Assembly (NCBI RefSeq): GCF_022179085.1
Contig: NZ_BPQE01000002.1
Span: forward strand, 186,001-250,000
Source of the DNA: Methylobacterium aerolatum
Lineage (GTDB): Bacteria > Pseudomonadota > Alphaproteobacteria > Rhizobiales > Beijerinckiaceae
Length of the DNA: 64,000 nucleotides
Direction of reading: 5' to 3'
Part shown: in pieces, positions 25,636 through 34,036 of the stretch
How positions within the stretch are numbered: the stretch's first letter is position 1
Layout of the letters: each line of letters opens with the position of its first letter
Program-made: the position numbers and the translations under genes
Notes under the pieces: generated by a model
What the model saw: only the letters and a program-made list of their open reading frames with translations
What the model was told of the DNA's origin: nothing
Databases searched by the model: none

Positions 25636-26073
25636 TCACCGCAGGCTGGGCAGGCGTGGGCCTGCCCCATCGTCGCAGGGAATCGCGGCGGCGAAGGTCG
25701 CAATGAGCTCGGCGGTCTCACGGGTTTTCGGCGAGGTCCGGCTGTCCCGCGCCACCAGCCCGGCCTCGACACGGAGCCGCTCGTTGCAGGCGCAGGCCGG
25801 CAAGGTCGCGGGCTCGGTGGGCCAGCACGCATCGTGGTGGGCGCAGGCCCGATCCAGGGCGTCGGCCGGCCGGACATGCGGGCCGCGATTGCCCGGGCCG
25901 CAGTAGTTTCCATGGATGAGGACGCCCGGTCCACGGGCATCGTTCACAATCTCGAGGCCCCCTGCCCCCGCCCCGACGCCGGGCAGGATCATGGCTGCCG
26001 CCACGAGAAACAAGGCGCGAAACTTGAGACCCAGGCCGCGTAGGTTGGAAGCGCGGAAGAGCGGCATCGCCAT
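25636..26073 (-). CDS. Secreted phospholipase A2-like protein
   Basis: The 145-residue protein has an N-terminal hydrophobic signal region (FRALFLVAAAMILPGVGAGA, about 18-37). The mature protein contains NYCGPGN (56-62), then PADALDRACAHHDACW (69-84) and CACN (94-97). The calcium-loop-like YCGPGN followed by D-x-AC-xx-HD-x-C is the secreted phospholipase A2 signature, with His80 and Asp81 as the catalytic pair candidates. Six or more cysteines suggest a disulfide-linked exported protein. AAGGAA lies about 8 bases before the ATG at 26073. PLA2-type enzymes cleave the sn-2 fatty acid of phospholipids. Activity here is inferred from the motif only; the usual Tyr after HDxC is Trp. Confidence 0.75.
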   Translation of the reverse strand: MAMPLFRASNLRGLGLKFRALFLVAAAMILPGVGAGAGGLEIVNDARGPGVLIHGNYCGPGNRGPHVRPADALDRACAHHDACWPTEPATLPACACNERLRVEAGLVARDSRTSPKTRETAELIATFAAAIPCDDGAGPRLPSLR

Positions 26074-26514
26074 GGTCTCATTCCTTCGTACACGCCCCAC
26101 ATAGTGCCGGAGCTAGGCGAAACCGGACACCGGGCAATGATGCGCGGCCGGCTAAACTTAAAGATATGGTTTTCGGCCGTCGATCGGCGAAGATATCTGA
26201 GCCGTGACTGCCCCTCCTCACATCCCGCGAAGCACAGGCCAGTTTCGGCGCAGCCCACATCATAATGCGTCGCCGTGTTGCTTACATCGCGACCGCACCG
26301 CAGATGACAGGGGGCGGCTTCGCGCGATGCGCGGGAGATCGAAGATCATTCACGATGATTCAACGGTCGTGGACGCAGCAATGAGGACGTGAGACACTTC
26401 GTCGAGCGGAAGTGGGTCCGGACATCGCTGTAATGAACTACAAGTTTCTCGTGTTTTTGCAAACAGATCTTGGGTTGTGCTTCCCCACCGTGACGTCCGC
26501 CTGAGGTCCGGCCG
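26074..26514. other. Intergenic region, no gene seen
   Basis: This 441-base gap separates two divergently transcribed genes and is less GC-rich than its surroundings, especially 26140-26200 and 26330-26460. It should hold the promoters of both. I see no convincing coding frame, tRNA, palindrome family member or perfect operator. The DUF5666 gene is preceded by TGAGG just before its GTG start. Confidence 0.6.
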
Positions 26515-27699
26515 GTGACGGAGCGCCCGCATCGCCGGTCGGTCCTGGCCCTGCTGGCCGGGGCGGCGGGGCTGCATCCCATGGCCGTCGCGCGGGGACA
26601 GGGCCTCGGAGGATCCGGCGCGATCGGGACGATCCGGGGCCTCGCCCCCCTGATCGTGAATGCGCAGCGCATCGCCCCGGCACCGGACGTGGCGGTGAGG
26701 ATCGACGGGCAGTTGGCCTCTGTCGCGGACCTCGCGGTCGGGCAGGTGGCGCGAATCGTCGGGCGCGCGGAGGCGGACGGCCTCGCCGCGGCCGCGATCG
26801 ACGTGACGAGCGAGGTGGTCGGCTCGGTCGAGGCGGCGGCGCCCGGCCGCCTGATCGTCCTCGGCCAGCGGGTGATCACCGCCGGTTTGCCCGGAGAGTG
26901 GAGGCCCGGCACCCGCGTGGCGGTCTCCGGATTGCGGCGGCTCGACGGGGTGATCGTCGCGAGCCTCGTGACGGCGCGCGGCCCCGGCCTCGACCGCGTC
27001 GCCGGACCGGTCCGCCGGGGGGCCGACGGCGGGTCGATGATCGGGAACCTGCCGCTCCTCGGCGGCGCGCCGTTGCAATCCGGTTCCCGCGCCCTGGCGA
27101 CCGGGTCGGCGGAAGGCGGGGCGTTGCGGGTGTTCGAGGCGGTGCCGGATTCCCGTCCCTTTCCGGCCGGTCTCTGGAGCGTCTCGGTGGAGGTTTATCT
27201 CGGCCGGGCCGGGACGGCGCTCGCGCTGGGCTCGGGCGTGCCGCTGACGGGCGAGCCCGGCCCCTCCCTGCCGCAGGTCGGCAGCGTGCGGGCCATCGTG
27301 ACCGCGAGCCTCGGCCCGGAGGGGGGCTTGGTCCTCGATCACCTCGACATCCTGGAGCGGGTGGACCACGCCGACGCCGCCCTGTCGGACCTCCAGTACG
27401 AGCCGGATCGGATCGACCTGCGGAAGTTGACGAGCCCGGCCCGCGAGCCCTCCGGCCGCGACCCGAACCTGCAACGCGCCGGCTCGCGGATGCTCGACAC
27501 CCGGCCAGGGGGCGACATCAGCCGGCCGCCGGACGATGCGTCGCTTCGGGATGCCGACCGCAACCCGCGGGCCGGCTCGAACGGGCTCGCGACCGGCAGG
27601 GGGGCAGGGACGCGGGCCGGACCTGGTCCGAACGGGCCCACCTATCCCGGCTCCGGCGGTGCCGACGCCCCGAGCAACATCCCCGGATTCCGGCGCTAA
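26515..27699 (+). CDS. Exported DUF5666-containing protein
   Basis: The 394-residue protein starts at GTG 26515. A twin-arginine-like signal is seen at the N-terminus (RRSVLALLAGAAGL). Several short beta-rich OB-like repeats follow, for example IRIDGQLASVADLAVGQVARIVGRAEADGLAAAAIDV and VGSVEAAAPGRLIVLGQRVITA, which match DUF5666, a domain of unknown function often found in exported proteins. The last 100 or so residues are low-complexity, rich in Pro, Gly, Arg and Asp, and probably disordered. A GAGG box is spaced about 8 bases before the GTG. Function unknown; probably periplasmic or surface-associated. Confidence 0.78.
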   Translation: MTERPHRRSVLALLAGAAGLHPMAVARGQGLGGSGAIGTIRGLAPLIVNAQRIAPAPDVAVRIDGQLASVADLAVGQVARIVGRAEADGLAAAAIDVTSEVVGSVEAAAPGRLIVLGQRVITAGLPGEWRPGTRVAVSGLRRLDGVIVASLVTARGPGLDRVAGPVRRGADGGSMIGNLPLLGGAPLQSGSRALATGSAEGGALRVFEAVPDSRPFPAGLWSVSVEVYLGRAGTALALGSGVPLTGEPGPSLPQVGSVRAIVTASLGPEGGLVLDHLDILERVDHADAALSDLQYEPDRIDLRKLTSPAREPSGRDPNLQRAGSRMLDTRPGGDISRPPDDASLRDADRNPRAGSNGLATGRGAGTRAGPGPNGPTYPGSGGADAPSNIPGFRR

Positions 27700-27886
27700 C
27701 GGGGCTCCGGTCGCACCCGGATCGCGACGCTCGCTCGTCATGGCGAGCGTGAGCGAAGACGGTGGAACGGGGGCGATCCGGAGCGCTCCGAAACCGCCCG
27801 CACCCGTGCTTCCGAGGCGATGTCTCAACCCGCGCCGACGCGTCCATTCGGACCGGGGCATGGGCCACCCGCCGGGCGGGCGCGGA

Positions 27887-28963
27887 TCACGTCTTCCGTT
27901 CTAGCACCAAGAGCGCCCGCTTGCGCTCGGTGCCCCAGCGGTAGCCCGACAGGCCCCCGTCCGCGCGCACCACCCGGTGGCAGGGCACCGCCACGGCGAG
28001 GGGGTTGGCGGCGCAGGCCAGGGCCACGGCGCGGGCGGAGCCCGGTGCGCCGATGGCGCGGGCGATGTCGGCATAGCTCGCGGTGTTCCCCGGCGGAATG
28101 GCCCGCAGCGCCTGCCAGACCCGTTGCTGGAACGCCGTGCCGCCGATGTCGAGGGGCAGGTCGTGCGCCCGGCCGGGCGTCTCCACGAGGGCGACGGCTC
28201 CTGCGATCCACTCCGAGAAGGCGGCATCCCCCGCGACGAGGTCGGCAGCGGGGAAGCGCCTGCGCAGGTCCTGCTCCAGGTCCTGCGGATCGTCCCCGAG
28301 CAGGATGGCGCAGAGGCCCCGCTCCGTCGCGGCGACAAGGATCGGCCCGAGGGCGGAATGTCCGGTTCCGAATCGGATGCGCTGCCCGGCCCCGCCCTTC
28401 CGGTAATCCTGCGCGGCCATGCCAAGCCGGTCCGGCGCCTCGGCGTAGAAGCGGCTCGGCGTCGCGTAGCCGGCGTCATAGATCGCCTCGGTCACGGTCG
28501 CCGCCCCCTTGAGTCCCTCGGCGATCTTGGAAGCCCGCCGGGCGCGGGCATAGGCGGCGGGCGTCACGCCGGTCGTTTCCTTGAAGATCCTGTGGAAATG
28601 GAAGGCGCTGAGACCCGCCGCTGCGGCCAGGGCGGCGAGGGACGGCGGCGCCTCGGCCGTCTCGATCATCCGGCAGGCGCGGATCACCGCCTCGCTCCGG
28701 GGCGAGGCCGGGCCGACATCCTGCGGACGGCAGCGGAGGCAAGGCCGGAACCCCGCCGCCTCGGCGGCCTCGCAGGTGGGGTGGAAGCTGACATTCTCCC
28801 GCCGCGGCAGGCGGGAGGCGCAGCCCGGCCGGCAATAGACGCCGGTGGTTTTCACCGCGTAGACGAAGTGCCCCGCCGCCGATCCGTCGCGCGAGACGAC
28901 GGCGGTCCAGTGGGCCTCGGCGCCGGGGGCGCCGGGCTCGTTCAGGATGTTCGCATCGGGCAT
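27887..28963 (-). CDS. ada: Bifunctional transcriptional activator/O6-methylguanine-DNA methyltransferase Ada
   Basis: The 358-residue alkylation-damage sensor and repair protein is complete. The N-terminal zinc domain has the four cysteines at 44, 48, 75 and 78 (VYCRPGC and RPCLRC), one of which accepts methyl groups from DNA phosphotriesters. An AraC-type DNA-binding domain follows at about 90-180 (LSAFHFHRIFKETTGVTPAAYARARR). The C-terminal methyltransferase has PCHRV with the acceptor Cys at 328. When methylated at the N-terminus, Ada activates its own gene and other alkylation-repair genes. No alkB or alkA is adjacent. Confidence 0.96.
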   Translation of the reverse strand: MPDANILNEPGAPGAEAHWTAVVSRDGSAAGHFVYAVKTTGVYCRPGCASRLPRRENVSFHPTCEAAEAAGFRPCLRCRPQDVGPASPRSEAVIRACRMIETAEAPPSLAALAAAAGLSAFHFHRIFKETTGVTPAAYARARRASKIAEGLKGAATVTEAIYDAGYATPSRFYAEAPDRLGMAAQDYRKGGAGQRIRFGTGHSALGPILVAATERGLCAILLGDDPQDLEQDLRRRFPAADLVAGDAAFSEWIAGAVALVETPGRAHDLPLDIGGTAFQQRVWQALRAIPPGNTASYADIARAIGAPGSARAVALACAANPLAVAVPCHRVVRADGGLSGYRWGTERKRALLVLERKT

Positions 28964-29051
28964 GGCGGGCGCTCCGGGGTGAGGGGACGCGGCACCCTGC
29001 CCCCGTCCGCCGATCGGTGCATCCCGCCCCTTGCTGCGTAATTCCGGCGCG

Positions 29052-29798
29052 TCAGGCTTCGAGCTTCGCCATCAGGGCCGGCGACAGGGCGAAGTTGACG
29101 TAGACGTGCTGCACGTCGTCCTGATCCTCGATCACCTCCACGAGGCGGATCAGCTTCTCGCCGGTCTCGTCGTCCACGTCGATCGTGTTCTGCGCCTTCC
29201 AGATCAGGCCCGTGCGGGTCGGGTCGCCGAACCGCGCTTCGAGGGCCTTGGTGACCTCGCCGTAGGATTCCTGCGCGCAGACGACCTCGTGGCCCTCCTC
29301 ACCGGACGACACGTCGTCGGCCCCCGCCTCGATGGCCGCCTCCAGCATCGTGTCGGCGTCCGCGACCGAGGCCGGATAGGCGATCACCCCGACACGGTCG
29401 AACATGAAGGCCACCGCGCCCGTCTCGGCGAGGCTGCCGCCGGACTTGGTGAAGGCCGAGCGCACGTCGGAGGCGGTGCGGTTGCGGTTGTCGGTCTGCG
29501 CCTCGACGATCAGCGCGGCGCCGCCGGGGCCGTAGCCCTCGTAGCGGATGTCCTCGTAGTTCTCGCCGTCGGCCCCGGTGGCCTTCTTGATGGCACGCTC
29601 GATGTTGTCCTTGGGCATGTTCTCGGCCCGCGCCGCGAGGATGGCCGCGCGCAGGCGCGGGTTCATCGCCGGATCGGGCGTGCCGAGCTTGGCCGCTACC
29701 GTGATCTCTCGGGCGAGCTTGCCGAAGATCTTGGACCGGACCGCATCGACGCGGCCCTTGCGGTGCATGATGTTCTTGAATTGGGAATGACCGGCCAT
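29052..29798 (-). CDS. YebC/PmpR family protein
   Basis: The 248-residue protein is a full-length YebC/TACO1 family member. The hallmark N-terminus [32 protein letters not shown] is present, followed by [17 protein letters not shown] and the acidic middle domain ([28 protein letters not shown]). Members have been described both as DNA-binding regulators and as ribosome-associated factors that help translate difficult proline stretches. In many bacteria yebC is next to ruvC; here ruvC is not adjacent. A single gene with ordinary spacing. Confidence 0.96.
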   Translation of the reverse strand: MAGHSQFKNIMHRKGRVDAVRSKIFGKLAREITVAAKLGTPDPAMNPRLRAAILAARAENMPKDNIERAIKKATGADGENYEDIRYEGYGPGGAALIVEAQTDNRNRTASDVRSAFTKSGGSLAETGAVAFMFDRVGVIAYPASVADADTMLEAAIEAGADDVSSGEEGHEVVCAQESYGEVTKALEARFGDPTRTGLIWKAQNTIDVDDETGEKLIRLVEVIEDQDDVQHVYVNFALSPALMAKLEA

Positions 29799-29929
29799 CT
29801 GCCTACGGACTTACCACTGCGCGGCGCGGCGGCCTCAAGGCCCCGGACTCCGCTGACGGAACTGCGCTTTTTATAGGCCGCCCGCATCGGGGGAGGCAAC
29901 GCGGATCGTCCCGAAGGGATTGGAGGATC

Positions 29930-30094
29930 ATGACGACGACACGGCCGCCACCAGCCTACCGCCCGCCCTCTAGCCGCCCGTCCTGGCTGAGCCTCGGCCT
30001 CGCCGCGGTGATCGGCCTCGCCGCCGGAGCGACACTCTTTCCGACCAAGGCGCACGGTCGCGGCGGAGATCGTCCGCCACCGCGCGCGGATTGA
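29930..30094 (+). CDS. Small single-helix membrane protein (54 residues)
   Basis: A short frame with GGAGG three bases before the ATG encodes a Pro/Arg-rich N-terminus (TRPPPAYRPPSSRPS), one hydrophobic helix of about 20 residues (WLSLGLAAVIGLAAGATLF) and a basic C-terminus (KAHGRGGDRPPPRAD). The layout is typical of small bitopic membrane proteins. It lies between yebC (divergent) and rpe (convergent). I do not recognise a family. The main support is the ribosome-binding site and the helix; it could still be chance in GC-rich DNA. Confidence 0.5.
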   Translation: MTTTRPPPAYRPPSSRPSWLSLGLAAVIGLAAGATLFPTKAHGRGGDRPPPRAD

Positions 30095-30119
30095 CCCTCC
30101 ACCGGCTCCTCGGCCCGGC

Positions 30120-30806
30120 TCAGACCGCGAGGCTGCGCCCGGAGGCCCCCTCCGCGCCTTCGCGGATGGTGGCGATGCGCTCGGCGTAGGCGCCGGGGCC
30201 GCCGCTGAACACGGCGTTGCCGGCGACGAAGGTGTCGGCGCCGGCCCGGCTCGCGAGACGGACCGTCTCCGGGTCGATGCCGCCATCGACCTGCAGGCGG
30301 ATGTCGCGGCCCGCCACCATGGTCCGCACCCGGGCAATGGTCTCCAGGGTGCTCCTGATGAAGCTCTGGCCGCCGAAGCCGGGATTGACGGTCATCACCA
30401 GCACGAGATCCGCCATGTCGAGGAGCGGCTCCACCATCGAGGCCGGGGTGCCGGGGTTGATGGCGATTCCGGCGCGCTTGCCGAGGTCGCGGATCGTCTG
30501 GAGCGAGCGGTGGATGTGCGGGCCCGCCTCGGCATGGACGGTGATGCCGTCCGCACCCGCCTGCGCGAAGGCCGCGAGGTAGGGATCGGCCGGGGCGATC
30601 ATCAGGTGGCAATCGAAGAACTTCGCCGAGTGCGGTCGCAGCGCCTTCACCACCGGCGGGCCGAAGGTGATGTTGGGCACGAAATGCCCGTCCATGACAT
30701 CGAGATGGATCCAGTCCGCCCCGGCCTCATCGACGGCGCGGACCTCCTCGGCGAGCTTCGAGAAATCCGCCGAGAGGATCGAGGGGGCGATGACGGGTGG
30801 CAGCAT
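30120..30806 (-). CDS. rpe: Ribulose-phosphate 3-epimerase
   Basis: The 228-residue TIM-barrel enzyme interconverts ribulose 5-phosphate and xylulose 5-phosphate. Family signatures are [16 protein letters not shown] at the start, [23 protein letters not shown] with the metal-binding His and Asp, and [14 protein letters not shown]. The phosphate-binding [10 protein letters not shown] and AGNAVFSG come near the end. It is the last gene of a minus-strand group fbp-prk-rpe, separated from prk by a 177-base gap holding a family A repeat pair. It could serve both the pentose phosphate pathway and regeneration of the phosphoribulokinase substrate. Confidence 0.97.
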   Translation of the reverse strand: MLPPVIAPSILSADFSKLAEEVRAVDEAGADWIHLDVMDGHFVPNITFGPPVVKALRPHSAKFFDCHLMIAPADPYLAAFAQAGADGITVHAEAGPHIHRSLQTIRDLGKRAGIAINPGTPASMVEPLLDMADLVLVMTVNPGFGGQSFIRSTLETIARVRTMVAGRDIRLQVDGGIDPETVRLASRAGADTFVAGNAVFSGGPGAYAERIATIREGAEGASGRSLAV

Positions 30807-30846
30807 GGTCGACGGTCTTTCAGCAAGGGCGAGCCGAGCTCTCCGC

Positions 30847-30940
30847 CGTCATTGCGAGCGGCAGCGAAGCAATCCAGGGATGCGCCACACTCGGAAACGT
30901 CCCGCTGCCCTGGATTGCTTCGCTGCCGCTCGCAAAGACG
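30847..30940. repeat. Family A inverted pair between prk and rpe
   Basis: The arm at 30847-30879 (CGTCATTGCGAGCG to GCAATCCAGGG) and the inverted arm at 30908-30940 (CCCTGGATTGC to CGCTCGCAAAGACG) are 33 bases each with a 28-base loop. The hairpin would lie in the mRNA between prk and rpe and could lower rpe expression relative to prk or protect the prk transcript end. Confidence 0.85.
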
Positions 30941-30983
30941 GGGGGCTTGATAGAAGGGGAGTCGGTTAGGACAGTCCGGCCGT

Positions 30984-31844
30984 TCACGCCAGCCTCCGCC
31001 GCCGCTCCACGAGTTGCATGATGATCGGCGTCAGGATGAGCTGCATGGCGAGATCGAGCTTGCCGCCGGGGATCACGATGGAATTCGCCCGGCTCATGAA
31101 CGAATCGTGGATCATCGAGACGAGGTAGGAGAAGTCGATCCCCTTCGGATCCTTGAAGCGGATCACCACGAGGGATTCGTCGGCGGTGGGAATCCAGCGG
31201 GCGATGAAGGGGTTCGAGGTGTCCACCGTCGGCACCCGTTGGAAGTTGATGTCCGTCCACGAGAATTGCGGGCAGATGGTCTGCACGTAGTCCGGCATCC
31301 GCCGCAGGATCACGTCGGTGACGGCCTCCGTGGAATAGCCCCGGAACGAGCGGTCGCGGTGCAGCTTCTGGATCCACTCCAAGTTGATCACCGGCACCAC
31401 GCCGATCTTGATGTCGGGGTAGCGGGCGATGTCGACCTGGTCGTTCACCACGCAGCCGTGCAGGCCCTCGTAGAACAGGAGATCGGAGCCGGGCGGGAAG
31501 TCCTCCCAGTCCGAGAACGTCCCCTCGGGGATGCCGTAGAGCCGCGCGTCATGGGCATCGTGGGCGTAGTGCCGGGTGCGCCCGCCGCCGGAGGCGGAGT
31601 AGCTGCGGAAGACATCCTCCAGCTCCGGCAGCAGGTTCGCCTTCGGGGCGAAGTGCGACAGGGTAGCCTCGTGCGCCATCATCTGGCGCATCGTGTCCCG
31701 GTCGAACGCATGGAAGCCGTCGCCCTCGATGAAGACGGCGCTGACATCCTCCCGCCGGAAGATCTGTTCGAAAGTGTTGCGAACCGAGGTGGTGCCGGCC
31801 CCCGAGGAGCCGGTCACCGAGATGATGGGATGGCGCGCCGACAT
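30984..31844 (-). CDS. prk: Phosphoribulokinase
   Basis: The 286-residue enzyme makes ribulose 1,5-bisphosphate from ribulose 5-phosphate and ATP. The P-loop TGSSGAGTTS is at residues 11-20. IEGDGFHAFDRDTM, the acidic FYEGLHGC segment (catalytic Asp/Glu region) and RSFRGYSTEAVTDVILRRMPDY match the short proteobacterial class I PRK (about 290 residues). It lies 26 bases downstream of fbp on the same strand, in the order of a classical cbb operon. No RuBisCO gene is in the window. In Methylobacterium extorquens, PRK has been shown to matter for methylotrophy because its product acts on the LysR regulator QscR; that role is likely here too. Confidence 0.96.
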   Translation of the reverse strand: MSARHPIISVTGSSGAGTTSVRNTFEQIFRREDVSAVFIEGDGFHAFDRDTMRQMMAHEATLSHFAPKANLLPELEDVFRSYSASGGGRTRHYAHDAHDARLYGIPEGTFSDWEDFPPGSDLLFYEGLHGCVVNDQVDIARYPDIKIGVVPVINLEWIQKLHRDRSFRGYSTEAVTDVILRRMPDYVQTICPQFSWTDINFQRVPTVDTSNPFIARWIPTADESLVVIRFKDPKGIDFSYLVSMIHDSFMSRANSIVIPGGKLDLAMQLILTPIIMQLVERRRRLA

Positions 31845-31870
31845 CGCCGCGATCCGTCAGGTCCGCCGCG

Positions 31871-32920
31871 TCAGGGCCGCATCAGGCCGCGCTGGCCGAA
31901 GAGCGGCGAGCGGCCCGCGTCCGGCTTGCCGCCGGCGTAGTAGGAGGCGACGCAGGCGACCTCTTCGGTTGAGCCGCAGATGAGCGGCGACCGCTCGTGG
32001 ATGCCCGCCGCCGTCATGTCGAGGATGCGCGCCTGCCCGTCGGTGGCCGCGCCACCGGCCTGCTCGATCAGCAGGGCCACCGGGGCGACCTCGTAGAGAA
32101 GCCGCAGGCGACCGCGGGTGTAGCCCTTCCGCGCATCGCCCGGATAGAGGAAGACGCCGCCGCGGGTGAGCACGCGCTGGATGTCGGCCACCATGGAGCC
32201 GAGCCAGCGCATGTTGAAGTCCTTGTCGCGCGGTCCCTCGGTACCCCGCAGGCAGTCCTCGACGAAGGCCTTGACCGGCGGGTCCCAGAACCGGCCGTTC
32301 GAGGCGTTGATGGCGTATTCCTTGGCCGCGGCCGGGATCTTCATCGCCGCGCTGGTGAGGCGGAACTGGTTGACCTCCCGGTCGAGGACGAAGCTCTGCG
32401 TGCCCTGGCCGAAGGTCACGAGCAGGGCGGTGGCCGGGCCGTAATTCACGAAGCCCGCCGCGAGCTGCGCGGTGCCTGGGGTGCGGAAGCTCGCCTCCAC
32501 GTCGTCGCCCGCGATGGCCGGGCGGATGCCGAACACCGTGCCCACCACCATGTTGACGCCGATGTTCGACGAGCCGTCGAGGGGATCGATGGCCACGGCG
32601 AGCGGGGCGGAGGGGTCGAGCAACATCACGCCCTCGGCCTCTTCGGAGGCCACCGTGGCGACGGGGGCGGCGCGCAGCGCCTCGGTGACCCGCTCGTGGG
32701 CGATCACGTCGAGGGCCTTCTGCACGTCGCCGTCGCTGTTCTGCTCGCCCGTGGCGGCGAGGTCGCCGCCCAGCGCCCCGCGCCCGATCACGGCACTGAT
32801 GCCGATGGCCGCCTCGGCGACGGCCGCCACCACGGCCGCCGTGTCCTTGAGGCGCGCATCGGCCTGAACCACCTGCGCGAGGTAGGCGTCGAGGGGCGTC
32901 CCGACCGCTAGATCCGCCAT
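31871..32920 (-). CDS. fbp: Class I fructose-1,6-bisphosphatase
   Basis: The 349-residue phosphatase converts fructose 1,6-bisphosphate to fructose 6-phosphate. Metal-binding residues are visible as SEEAE (about 92-96) and DPLDGSSN (112-119). The substrate-binding YVGSMVADIQRVL-like segment appears as RWLGSMVADIQRVLTRGGVFLYPGD, followed by GRLRLLYEVAPVALLIEQAGG. GGAAGGA lies about 8 bases before the ATG at 32920; a much longer open frame upstream has no family similarity. It is the first gene of fbp-prk-rpe and is divergent from a CbbR/QscR-type LysR gene 168 bases away, the arrangement expected for cbbF under CbbR control. Confidence 0.96.
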   Translation of the reverse strand: MADLAVGTPLDAYLAQVVQADARLKDTAAVVAAVAEAAIGISAVIGRGALGGDLAATGEQNSDGDVQKALDVIAHERVTEALRAAPVATVASEEAEGVMLLDPSAPLAVAIDPLDGSSNIGVNMVVGTVFGIRPAIAGDDVEASFRTPGTAQLAAGFVNYGPATALLVTFGQGTQSFVLDREVNQFRLTSAAMKIPAAAKEYAINASNGRFWDPPVKAFVEDCLRGTEGPRDKDFNMRWLGSMVADIQRVLTRGGVFLYPGDARKGYTRGRLRLLYEVAPVALLIEQAGGAATDGQARILDMTAAGIHERSPLICGSTEEVACVASYYAGGKPDAGRSPLFGQRGLMRP

Positions 32921-33007
32921 TCGCCTGTCCTTCCCTGAGCTCAATTCGTCCCCGGACAGGTCTGTAGCCGTCCCGGCGCCGCCATCATAGCCAGGCGCGG
33001 CATGCGA

Positions 33008-33031
33008 TTGACAGGAACTCTTGAGGTCAAG
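33008..33031. promoter_or_regulatory. Candidate LysR operator between fbp and the LysR gene
   Basis: In the 168-base divergent gap, TTGAC (33008-33012) and GTCAA (33026-33030) form an inverted repeat with a 13-base spacer. Within it CTTGAGGTCAAG (33020-33031) is a perfect 12-base palindrome except for its central GG. A further palindrome TGAGCTCA lies at 32936-32943 near the fbp start. LysR proteins of the CbbR group bind such dyads in the shared promoter region. Binding is inferred from position and symmetry only. Confidence 0.5.
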
Positions 33032-33088
33032 CCCACGGGAAGCCGGTGCAGCCTTGCGGCCGGGACCAAAAAAAACGAGAACCGCCTC

Positions 33089-34036
33089 ATGCGCAACCTG
33101 TCCCTGAAACAGCTCCAGGCGGTCGCGGCGGTGGCCAAGCTCGGCACCATGACGCGGGCGGCCCAGGAGCTTAACGTCACCTCCGCCGCGCTCTACGCGC
33201 GGATCCGGCAGCTGGAAGAGGAGGCCGGCCTTCTGCTGTTCGACCGCACGCCCGCCGGGCTGAAGCCGACGGACGCGGGCAAGGAAATGCTGTGGGCGAT
33301 CGACAGCATCAACACCATCCTCGAATCCTGCACCGACCGGCTGCGCTCCCTGCGCGGCATCTCCGGCGGGCGGGTCGCCCTCGGGGTGGTGTCGACGGCG
33401 AAGTACTTCGCGCCCCAGGTCATCGCCGGCTTCTCGAAGAAGCATCCGGGCGTCGAGATCAGCCTCACCGTCCGCAACCGCGGCCAGACGGTGGAGGCCC
33501 TGCGCGGCTACGAGATCGACTTCGCGGTGATGGGCCGCCCGCCCCGGGACTTCCCCATCGAGGCCGCGACCTTCGGGCCGCACCCGCTGGTGCTGGTGGC
33601 GGCCCCCGACCACCGCCTCGCCGGGCGGGCGAACCTCGACCGGACCGACCTCGCCGAGGAAGCCTTCTTCATGCGCGAGGAGGGATCCGGCACCCGCACC
33701 GTCTTCGAGGAGTTCATGAGCGGGGTGCTGGTAAAGCGCGCCCTCCTCGACATCGACACCGGCTCGAACGAGACGATCAAGCAGGCGGTGATGGCCGGGC
33801 TTGGCCTTTCCCTGCTCTCCGCCCACTCGGTGGCGGCGGAGGTGGAGAGCGGGCGCCTCGCCGTCCTCGACGTGGTCGGCCTGCCGATCCGCCGAGACTG
33901 GTACGCGGTGCGGCGGGCGGACAAGGTGCTCGGCCCCGCCGCCTCCGCCGTCTGGAGCTACCTGATGAGCGACGGGGCGCGCTGGCTCCCGGGCCTCGAA
34001 CTCGTCAAGCCGCCCGCCGCCGCGAAGGGGCGATGA
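33089..34036 (+). CDS. LysR-type regulator of the CbbR/QscR group
   Basis: The 315-residue regulator has a winged helix-turn-helix at the N-terminus (LSLKQLQAVAAVAKLGTMTRAAQELNVTSAALYARIRQLEEEAGLLLF) and a two-lobed effector domain (GRVALGVVSTAKYFAPQVIAGFSKKHPGVEISLTVRNRGQTVEAL). RNRGQTVEAL and the FMREEGSGTRTVFEEF segment are typical of CbbR. In autotrophs CbbR activates cbb genes; in Methylobacterium extorquens the CbbR homologue QscR activates serine-cycle genes and senses ribulose 1,5-bisphosphate. Its place divergent from fbp-prk fits either name, and I cannot tell them apart from sequence alone. The ATG overlaps no upstream gene; its stop overlaps the next start (ATGA). Confidence 0.9.
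   Translation: MRNLSLKQLQAVAAVAKLGTMTRAAQELNVTSAALYARIRQLEEEAGLLLFDRTPAGLKPTDAGKEMLWAIDSINTILESCTDRLRSLRGISGGRVALGVVSTAKYFAPQVIAGFSKKHPGVEISLTVRNRGQTVEALRGYEIDFAVMGRPPRDFPIEAATFGPHPLVLVAAPDHRLAGRANLDRTDLAEEAFFMREEGSGTRTVFEEFMSGVLVKRALLDIDTGSNETIKQAVMAGLGLSLLSAHSVAAEVESGRLAVLDVVGLPIRRDWYAVRRADKVLGPAASAVWSYLMSDGARWLPGLELVKPPAAAKGR

Noticed and set aside
26101-26514. Small open frames in the gap before the DUF5666 gene
   Set aside because: No ribosome-binding site, no plausible composition and mixed frames; treated as promoter DNA.
33008-33036. TTGACA as a -35 box for the LysR gene
   Set aside because: The hexamer is perfect but no -10-like sequence lies 16-18 bases downstream; I treated it as part of the dyad instead.
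32921-33826. Long N-terminal extension of fructose bisphosphatase
   Set aside because: The frame stays open opposite the LysR gene, but the family start, ribosome-binding site and divergent promoter all support ATG 32920.
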